From contig NZ_KB907307.1 in NCBI RefSeq assembly GCF_000381925.1, forward strand, positions 2,728,001 to 2,792,000: a stretch of 64,000 nucleotides of DNA, read 5' to 3'. Below the pieces are notes generated by a model. That model saw only the letters and a list, made by a program, of their open reading frames with translations. It did not search any database and had not been told where the DNA came from. Of the stretch, positions 16,512-22,964 are shown in pieces. The stretch's first letter is position 1; each line of letters opens with the position of its first letter. The DNA is from Nocardia sp. BMG111209. GTDB taxonomy: Bacteria > Actinomycetota > Actinomycetes > Mycobacteriales > Mycobacteriaceae. Made by a program: the position numbers and the translations under genes.

Positions 16512-17151
16512 GCAGGAGGTGATCGAAGGCGGTGGTGGCCGGCGGGGGTGGGATGGTGGGCAGTTGGGCCACCAGCCGGGCCGCGAAGTCGCGGAGTTTG
16601 ACGTTGGTCTCCTGGGACCGCCACGCGAGCACCTTGAACGCCTGGTCGGCGGTGATGCCGTAGGTCCGCATGATCACCCCCTTGGCCTGCTCGATGACCG
16701 CGCGGTGCTCGATGATGGCGCGGTTGTCGTCGGTGGTGTCGGCGAGCGTGGTGTCGAGCAGGGTGTCGGTCAGGTCGATGTGGTACCCGCTGACGCCGAC
16801 CGGGGTGTCGTCCTCGTGATGCAGCTGGTCGGTGACGACCATCACCGCGTGCTCCTGCCCGTCGACGTCGACCATGCGGTGCCGGCTGGAGAACGGCTCA
16901 CCGCGTTCGACCGTCTCGGTGATCAGGTCCGCGACCCGGGCCCGGTCGTCGGGGTGGACGTGGGACAGCAACAGCGTCGTGGACGGTTCGACGTCGCCGG
17001 GGGTGTAGCCGTGCATCCGGTACACCTCCGGCGACCATTCCCAGCGCCGGGTGGCGAACCAGAACGTGAACGCGCCGACGACCGGCCCGCTGCCGGCCTC
17101 GGTGTCGGCCGTCGCGTGCGCGGGGGTCTCGGACGGGTTCGGTGTGGTCAT
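16474..17151 (-). CDS. PAS-ANTAR RNA-binding regulator
   Basis: 225 residues. Residues about 25-130 form a PAS_3-type sensor (RRWEWSPEVYRMHGYTPGDVEPSTTLLLSHVHPDDR) and about 143-200 an ANTAR domain (NRAIIEHRAVIEQAKGVIMRTYGITADQAFKVLAWRSQETNVKLRDFA). ANTAR proteins bind paired RNA hairpins and prevent transcription termination. Its ATG overlaps the TGA of the acyl-CoA synthetase gene upstream (ATGA), so the two are translationally coupled. A signal perceived by the PAS domain may thus tune lipid activation; that link is inference. Confidence 0.9.
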   Translation of the reverse strand: MTTPNPSETPAHATADTEAGSGPVVGAFTFWFATRRWEWSPEVYRMHGYTPGDVEPSTTLLLSHVHPDDRARVADLITETVERGEPFSSRHRMVDVDGQEHAVMVVTDQLHHEDDTPVGVSGYHIDLTDTLLDTTLADTTDDNRAIIEHRAVIEQAKGVIMRTYGITADQAFKVLAWRSQETNVKLRDFAARLVAQLPTIPPPPATTAFDHLLLTAHDRVPPQPD

Positions 17152-19034
17152 CGCGTCATTCTCCGTCTGCGGACCGGCTCGGGACGACGGGGGGTCGGAT
17201 CCACCGTATCCTGCACATCCCCGGTGGGCGCGTCGGCGTAGAGGTCCTCGATCACGTCGGCGTAGTTGCGTTCGACGGCCGCGCGGCGCACCGACATCTT
17301 CGGGGTCAGTTCGTCGCTGCCGGGCTGCCAGACATGATCCAGCAGCACGAACCGTTTGATCCGTTCCGGCCGGGAGACGGTGGCGTTGGCGGACCGGACC
17401 GCGGCGACGACCCGCTCCCGCACGCCGGCGCGCCGCACGAGTTCCGCGACGTCCGCGGCGACCACGCCCTGGGTCCGGGCGTCGCTGCCGATGGCGTCGC
17501 CGTCGAGGGTGATCAGCGCCACCAGATAGGGCCGGCCCTCGCCGACGACCACCACATGTCCGATCAGGAAGGAGGCCGCGCGCACGGCGTTCTCGATGAG
17601 CGCCGGGGCGATGTTCTTCCCGGAGTCGTTGATGATCATCTCGGATTTGCGGCCGATGATGCGCAGATTGCCGTCGGGGTCGAGCATGCCGAGATCGCCG
17701 GTCAGCAGCCAGCCGCCGGGGGTGAACGTGGCGGCGGTCCGGCCCGGGTCCCGGCGGTAGCCGCGCATCACCATCGGGCCGCGCAGCATGATCTCACCGT
17801 CCGCAGCCAGCGCGAGTTCCGTTCCGGGCACGGCCTTTCCGACCGAACCGAGCGCGGGCTCGGTCACGGTGGTGGCGGTGCTGACCCCGGCGGCCTCCGA
17901 CAGTCCCCACACCTCCGTCAGCCGGATCCCCAGGCCGTGGAAGAACTCCAGGACCTCCGCCGAGATCGGCGCGGCGCCCGACGCCGCGAACCGCACCTCG
18001 TCCAGTCCGATCCGGCGCCGGATACGTGCCAGCACAAGGGTTTCCGCGATCCGATACCGGAGCCGCAGCAGCGGCCCGCAGCCCCGGCCCCGCTCGGCGC
18101 GCGCGGCCCGCACCCCGACCCCCAGCGCCCAGCGGGCCATCCGGCGCCGCAGCCGCCGCGGGTCAGCCGCCACGGCCCCCTCGATCGCGGCCTGCGCCTT
18201 GTGCCAGACCCGCGGCACCCCGAACACGACGGTGGGCCGCACCGCGACCAGCGCGTCCGCGAACCGGTGCGGATCGGCGATCGGCACCACCCGCATCCCG
18301 CGCGCGATGTTCGCGTAGTGCGCGGTGACACGGTCGGCGATGTGCGCGGCGGGCAGATAGGAGATGATGCGATCGCCGCCGCCGGTCGGCAATTCCACTG
18401 CGAGCGCGGCCAATTGGGCGAGGATGTTGGCGTGGGTCAGCTCGACGCCCTTCGGCGCGCCCGTGGTGCCGGAGGTGTAGACGATCGTGGCCAGATCCTC
18501 CGGCCGCACCTGACGCCGGATCGCGTCGAAATCGAAGTGCGGCAGTGGATTTCGCATCACGTCGGCGAGATCGACCGCACCCGACGCGGGCCCGTCGACA
18601 CAGATCACACAGGCGAACGCGATCCCGGTGTCCCACACCACATTCAAGAACTGCCGCTCGGTGACGAGGATCCGGTTGCCGGCGTTCGCGCAGATCTCGG
18701 CGATCCGGGCCGCGGGCAGGGTCGCGTAGATCGAGAACGGGGTCGCGCCGAGATGCAGTGCCGCGGTGTCGACGAGATGGAATTCGATCCGGTTGGTCAG
18801 CAGCAGCCCGATCGTCTCACCCCACCCCCGCAGCAGTGCCGCCAGACCCGCCGCGATCCGGCGTACCTCGCCGTCGTAGTCGGCCCAGGTCAGCGCGCGG
18901 TCACCGTCCTGGGTGCACAGCGCGATCGCGTCCGGCCGCATCGACACGGTCTCCCCGAACGCCTCCGGTAGCGTCACGACCACCGCCCCCGACGCATGCC
19001 CGAAGGTGACCAACGGACCGCGCCGGTGCAACAT
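17148..19034 (-). CDS. long-chain acyl-CoA synthetase (FadD-like AMP-binding protein)
   Basis: About 628 residues. The AMP-binding P-loop VYTSGTTGAPKGVELTH, EVWGLSEAAG, GWLLTGDLGMLD and IGRKSEMIINDSGKNIAPALIE mark the long-chain fatty acid-CoA ligase branch with a complete C-terminal lid. It activates a fatty acid to acyl-CoA via acyl-AMP. ATG 19034 is preferred because GGAG lies 6 bases upstream; GTG 19046 is an alternative. It begins 44 bases after the prolyl oligopeptidase stop and ends in an ATGA overlap with the PAS-ANTAR gene, so it could be read through from the lanthipeptide operon. Confidence 0.92.
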   Translation of the reverse strand: MLHRRGPLVTFGHASGAVVVTLPEAFGETVSMRPDAIALCTQDGDRALTWADYDGEVRRIAAGLAALLRGWGETIGLLLTNRIEFHLVDTAALHLGATPFSIYATLPAARIAEICANAGNRILVTERQFLNVVWDTGIAFACVICVDGPASGAVDLADVMRNPLPHFDFDAIRRQVRPEDLATIVYTSGTTGAPKGVELTHANILAQLAALAVELPTGGGDRIISYLPAAHIADRVTAHYANIARGMRVVPIADPHRFADALVAVRPTVVFGVPRVWHKAQAAIEGAVAADPRRLRRRMARWALGVGVRAARAERGRGCGPLLRLRYRIAETLVLARIRRRIGLDEVRFAASGAAPISAEVLEFFHGLGIRLTEVWGLSEAAGVSTATTVTEPALGSVGKAVPGTELALAADGEIMLRGPMVMRGYRRDPGRTAATFTPGGWLLTGDLGMLDPDGNLRIIGRKSEMIINDSGKNIAPALIENAVRAASFLIGHVVVVGEGRPYLVALITLDGDAIGSDARTQGVVAADVAELVRRAGVRERVVAAVRSANATVSRPERIKRFVLLDHVWQPGSDELTPKMSVRRAAVERNYADVIEDLYADAPTGDVQDTVDPTPRRPEPVRRRRMTR

Positions 19035-19078
19035 CGTCCACTCCACTGCCGATCCGAGCCTGGAGAATCGATGTTAAC

Positions 19079-21148
19079 TTAGCCCGGCTGCGGTGGGGCC
19101 GGATCAGCGGATTCGGGGTCGTAGTCCAGTCGTAATCCGGTGTGGCGGGCGACGAAGGCGAGCAGGCGGACGAGGGCGAGTTCGGGGTCCCGGCCGCCCC
19201 CGGCGTGGCCCATGCCCGCGATCACGTCCAGCAGGACCGGCCCGCCGCCGTCGCAGTCCAGCGCGGCGGCCATCTTCAGCGAGTGCACCGCGGGGACCCG
19301 GGTGTCGCTGTCGCCGGTGGTCAGCAGCGTGGGCGGCCAGTGGCACGGCGTGCCGGCCCGCGCGACGGCGTTGTGATAGGGCGAGTACCGCAACAGGACC
19401 CGCAGCGCGACGGGATCGGCCGCGGAGCCGTACTCCTCGCGCCAGGCCCGGCCCAGCCCCCAGCGTTCGTAGCGGACCATGTCCAGCGGGGCGCCGGCGC
19501 TGACGACCACGGCGTAGTCCCGCGGCCGCGCCACCATCGCGCCGACCGCCATCAGCCCGCCGTTGCTGCCGCCCTGCAGCGCCAGCCCGCCGCGCCGGGT
19601 CCAGCCCGAGGCCACCAGCCAGTCCCCCGCCGCGTGCAGATCGGCGAAGGCGTTGGGCTTGTGCACGCCTGCGCCGTCGCGATGCCACTGCCGGCCGCGT
19701 TCGCCGCCGCCGCGGACCCCCGCGATGGCCATCACCCCGCCGGCCCGCACCCAGGTCAGCCCGTCGGGCTGATATCCGGGCCGCAGGGTGATGCCGAAAC
19801 CGCCGTAGCAGCTCAGGATGGTGGGCCGCGGTATCCGCGGCCCGGCCGGAGCCAGCACGGTCAGCGGCACCTCGGTGCCGTCACCGGAGCGGAAGGTGGT
19901 GCGGGTGACCGTGATTCCGGACAGGGCGCGCGCCGCCGGATCGGCCGCGGCGACGGCCCCGGTCCGCACGTCCAGCCGCCACATGCCCAGCGGCCGTAGC
20001 CAATCGGTGTAACTGAGCACGAGTACGCCCGGCTCGTCGCCGGCCGTGATCGCCGCGACCGTGCCCGCGCCGGGCAGATCCGCGTCCAGCAGCCAGGTCC
20101 CGTCGTGCGCGTCGTGCACCGACAGGGTCACGCACCCGTCCCGCTCCCGCACGATCAGCAGCCGATCCTCCTCGCCGGCCGCGGCCACCGCGAAGGCCGA
20201 CAGCACTGCGGGCTCGTCGGCCCGCACCAGCACCCGCCACGGGCCCCAGCCACCCGACGGTACGGGGTCGGCCACCAGCAGCTGCCCGAATTCGCTTGCC
20301 GCGGTGGACAATGCCAGCATCCGGTCAGCGCCGTCGATCACGATGCCGGCCGAGGACAGCCCGCCGAGCCCGACCGCGCGCGGCGGCCCGCCCGCGACCA
20401 CGTCGGCGACGCAGACCCGGGTGCTGCGGCTGGTGCCGGATCGGCCGGTGACGACCAGCCAGCGATCGTGCCAGAGGGCGAGGTGGTAGCGGCCGACCGG
20501 ATCCTCGTCGCCGATCAGCAGTTCGTCGGCGGTATGAGGGGTTCCCAGCAGATGCCGGTACACCCCACTGCCGCAACGGTTCCCGTGGCGGCGCACATAG
20601 AAGTAGCCGCTGCCGTCGGCCAGCCACTCCACCGGCGAGTACCGGGTCAGCGGGCAGGTCTCCACCACGGTCGCGGTCGCGGTGTCGATCAGCGACAGCG
20701 GGGTGGTGTCCTCCGACCCGCCGATACTCGCCTGTACGGCGAGGTACCGGCCGTCCGGCGCGGGCACCCAACGGCGCAGGATCGGCCGTGCGCCCAGGGA
20801 TGTCGCGTCGAGCAGGGTTCGCCAGTCCGCATCCGGGCCGTCGGCGATCTGCAGGTGCCACGGTCCCGCCGGATTCGCCCGGCCGACCCGGAACCGGTGC
20901 GCGCCAGCGGCTTTCACCGGCGAGGCGGTCGGTCCCGGAACGAGGATGTCGCGCACCAGCATGCGCAGCCGCTGCTGACCGGGCAGGCCGGCCAGGCAGG
21001 CGTCGGTGCGCTGCCGCTGGGCCGCCAGCCAGCCCGGCACGTCCGGGTCCGCCGGATCCTCCAATCGGCGGTACGGATCCGGAATCCGGATGCCGTGCAA
21101 CGTATCCCACGTATCCGACCGGGGCGGCCGGGGATGTCCGGCGCACAT
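19079..21148 (-). CDS. prolyl oligopeptidase (S9), probable lanthipeptide leader peptidase
   Basis: About 689 residues. N-terminal beta-propeller after DTWDTLHGIRIPDPYRRLEDP, then an alpha/beta-hydrolase catalytic domain with Ser in LQGGSNGGLM, Asp in TTGDSDTRVPAVHS and His in AGMGHAGG. S9 peptidases cut after proline in short peptides. It is the last gene of the LanKC-precursor-MFS operon, its ATG overlapping the MFS stop by one base (TGATG); GTG 21151 is an alternative start. In flavipeptin biosynthesis such an enzyme (FlaP) removes class III leaders, and the precursors here share Asp-Asp-x-Pro before their cores, so that role is a strong inference. Confidence 0.9.
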   Translation of the reverse strand: MCAGHPRPPRSDTWDTLHGIRIPDPYRRLEDPADPDVPGWLAAQRQRTDACLAGLPGQQRLRMLVRDILVPGPTASPVKAAGAHRFRVGRANPAGPWHLQIADGPDADWRTLLDATSLGARPILRRWVPAPDGRYLAVQASIGGSEDTTPLSLIDTATATVVETCPLTRYSPVEWLADGSGYFYVRRHGNRCGSGVYRHLLGTPHTADELLIGDEDPVGRYHLALWHDRWLVVTGRSGTSRSTRVCVADVVAGGPPRAVGLGGLSSAGIVIDGADRMLALSTAASEFGQLLVADPVPSGGWGPWRVLVRADEPAVLSAFAVAAAGEEDRLLIVRERDGCVTLSVHDAHDGTWLLDADLPGAGTVAAITAGDEPGVLVLSYTDWLRPLGMWRLDVRTGAVAAADPAARALSGITVTRTTFRSGDGTEVPLTVLAPAGPRIPRPTILSCYGGFGITLRPGYQPDGLTWVRAGGVMAIAGVRGGGERGRQWHRDGAGVHKPNAFADLHAAGDWLVASGWTRRGGLALQGGSNGGLMAVGAMVARPRDYAVVVSAGAPLDMVRYERWGLGRAWREEYGSAADPVALRVLLRYSPYHNAVARAGTPCHWPPTLLTTGDSDTRVPAVHSLKMAAALDCDGGGPVLLDVIAGMGHAGGGRDPELALVRLLAFVARHTGLRLDYDPESADPAPPQPG

Positions 21149-22401
21149 CACGCCACCGCCACGGTCGGGTCGGCGGTGGCGGCGCGCGCGGCGCCCACCC
21201 GCTCGACGGCCACCAGAAAGGCCACCGCCACAACGAGATCGGCGACGACGAACATCCCGATCGCGGTGCGGGCCCCGAAACGTTCGCCGAGCGTCCCGCC
21301 CAGCACCGCGCCGAGCAGGCCCGCCGCGGTGGTCCCGGTGGCGAGCAGGGCGCCGATCCGCGCGAAATACCCGTCACCGGCGCCGTCACCGATCACCGTC
21401 ACCAGCGCGATGTTGAACAGCGCGCCGAAGAACATCGGCACCGCGGTCGCCACGCAGGCGGTGACCAGGACGACCGCGACCGGCCCCGATGCCGCCGGCA
21501 GCACCGCGGTGCCGAGCGCGGCGCCGAGCACCGACAGCGACAGCACCCGGCCCGCCGGGACGTGCAGCCGCGGCGCCACCAGCGCACCGGCGGCCGCGGC
21601 CAGGGTCGCGATCACCGCCGGAATCCCGTACGCCGCAACGGGTAACGCCGCCACGCGCAACAGGAACACCGCCCGCAGCGCGCTGACCCCGCCCGCGGTG
21701 ACGCCACCGGCGAGCACGTACAGCGCCAGCGCCGCGAGCAACGGATGGCCGCGCACCACCCGTACGCCGTCGGCGAATTCGCGGGCGAAGCCCTGCCGCG
21801 GCTCGGTCGGCCGCAGATCCGGCGCGGTGATGCGGACGAGGCAGTACGCGCTGAACAGGTAGGTGATCGCGTCACCGGCGAACATCGCGGCCGCGCCGAC
21901 CGTGGTCACCAGCGGCCCGGCGACGGTGGCCGCGACGGACCGCGAAGCCATGGTGGCCGATTGCAGTCCGGCGCGGGCCCGGCCCAGGTCGGTCACCCCG
22001 AGCGTGGTCAGATGGGCGAAGTAGACGCCCTCGATCACCACCCGGGCCGTGCCGAGTACGACGGACAGCGCGATCAGTCCGGCGAGGGTCAGCGCGCCCG
22101 CGGTCGTCGCCACCGCGCAGGTGAGCACGGCGGCCGCGGCGACCAGATCGGCCGTCAGCAGCAGCCGCCGCGGTCGGCGCACCCGGTCCAGCAGCACGCC
22201 GGCCGCCGGACCGAGTACCAGGGACGGGATCATGGCGCCGGCCACGACACAGGCCGTCCCGCGCGGCCCGGCCCCCAGCCCGACGACCGCGACCACGGAG
22301 ACCGCGGTCGCGGTGAGGGTGCTGCCGAAGGTCGAGGCCGTCTGCGCCACCCGGTACCGCCGCAGATCGGCGGCGGGGGTCGCGGTAGCCGTGATTCTCA
22401 T
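21148..22401 (-). CDS. MFS transporter, probable lanthipeptide exporter
   Basis: 417 residues, about 12 transmembrane segments, of the group resembling enterobactin exporter-like MFS proteins. Features include AGVLLDRVRRPRRLLLTADLV (the loop 2-3 signature region) and GTLGERFGARTAIG. It begins 4 bases after the third precursor gene and ends overlapping the prolyl oligopeptidase start. Class III clusters more often carry ABC exporters; an MFS in the same operon suggests export of the mature or leader-bearing peptide or self-protection. Confidence 0.87.
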   Translation of the reverse strand: MRITATATPAADLRRYRVAQTASTFGSTLTATAVSVVAVVGLGAGPRGTACVVAGAMIPSLVLGPAAGVLLDRVRRPRRLLLTADLVAAAAVLTCAVATTAGALTLAGLIALSVVLGTARVVIEGVYFAHLTTLGVTDLGRARAGLQSATMASRSVAATVAGPLVTTVGAAAMFAGDAITYLFSAYCLVRITAPDLRPTEPRQGFAREFADGVRVVRGHPLLAALALYVLAGGVTAGGVSALRAVFLLRVAALPVAAYGIPAVIATLAAAAGALVAPRLHVPAGRVLSLSVLGAALGTAVLPAASGPVAVVLVTACVATAVPMFFGALFNIALVTVIGDGAGDGYFARIGALLATGTTAAGLLGAVLGGTLGERFGARTAIGMFVVADLVVAVAFLVAVERVGAARAATADPTVAVA

Positions 22402-22405
22402 GACG

Positions 22406-22522
22406 TCACCCGAAATACGCGTCGTCGCAATAGGTGATGGACAGCACGCTGATCGGCACGTCGTCGAACAATTCGTCGTCGGAGATCATGACCGCCAGCG
22501 CGACCGGATTGGTTCTCTTCAT
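22406..22522 (-). CDS. lanA: lanthipeptide precursor, type B (unlike leader)
   Basis: 38 residues. Leader about 1-23 (KRTNPVALAVMISDDELFDD) lacks the class III Leu-x-x-Leu-Gln recognition motif of its neighbours. Core after Pro23: ISVLSITYCDDAYFG, with Ser25-x2-Ser28-x3-Cys32, a labionin/lanthionine pattern. The junction DDVPIS matches DDAPIS of the two other precursors. GAGAGGAAA lies upstream of ATG 22522, and the MFS ATG comes 4 bases after the stop. Length exactly equals the other two precursors although the sequence is otherwise different. Confidence 0.75.
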   Translation of the reverse strand: MKRTNPVALAVMISDDELFDDVPISVLSITYCDDAYFG

Positions 22523-22620
22523 CGTTGTTTCCTCTCGAATCATGGTGGGTACGAACCGATCCGCCGGACCCGGCACCACATGCCGGGTCCGGCGAATCGC
22601 TACCGGCCGAGACGCCGGGA

Positions 22621-22737
22621 TCAGGCCACGGCCTCGTCGACGCCCATGCACACGGGGCCGTTGCTCTGCGTGCTGATCGGAGCGTCGTCACCGAGCTCCG
22701 GATCGGACTGCAACTGCAGCTTCAGAACCTTCGTCAT
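22621..22737 (-). CDS. lanA: lanthipeptide precursor, type A, copy 2
   Basis: 38 residues, identical in protein sequence to copy 1 (22790-22906) but with four synonymous base differences. The leader has VLKLQ (a class III ΨxxLQ-type motif) and ends DDAP; the core ISTQSNGPVCMGVDEAVA has Ser22-x2-Ser25-x4-Cys30, fitting a labionin ring. A full-strength AAAGGAGGTGA ribosome site precedes ATG 22737 by 6 bases. Confidence 0.85.
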   Translation of the reverse strand: MTKVLKLQLQSDPELGDDAPISTQSNGPVCMGVDEAVA

Positions 22738-22789
22738 GTCGTTCACCTCCTTTCGTCGCTTCGTCGGGGTCGGGGGGAGTGCGCTCGGC

Positions 22790-22906
22790 TCAGGCCACGG
22801 CCTCGTCGACGCCCATGCACACGGGGCCGTTGCTCTGCGTGCTGATCGGGGCGTCGTCACCGAGCTCGGGATCGGACTGCAGCTGCAGCTTCAGAACCTT
22901 GGTCAT
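22790..22906 (-). CDS. lanA: lanthipeptide precursor, type A, copy 1
   Basis: 38 residues, same peptide as copy 2. It follows the LanKC gene by 58 bases and has the same AAAGGAGGTGA ribosome site, nearly the full complement of the 16S tail, which predicts very high translation, as expected for a structural peptide against a single synthetase gene. The predicted mature peptide starts at Ile21 if cut after Pro20. Modification and ring type are inferred from the residue spacing and the neighbouring synthetase. Confidence 0.87.
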   Translation of the reverse strand: MTKVLKLQLQSDPELGDDAPISTQSNGPVCMGVDEAVA

Positions 22907-22964
22907 GTCGTTCACCTCCTTTCGTCGGCTCGTCGGGTTCGGGGGTCGGGGGGATGGGTGCCGG

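Larger units (their letters stand above)
22621..22947 (-). repeat. tandem duplication of precursor gene plus its ribosome site
   Basis: Two units with a 169-bp period (coding parts 22621-22737 and 22790-22906). Identity extends upstream through the AAAGGAGGTGA ribosome site and the CGACGAAA stretch before it, then fades in the G-rich spacer. Only four coding bases differ, all silent. Confidence 0.85.
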
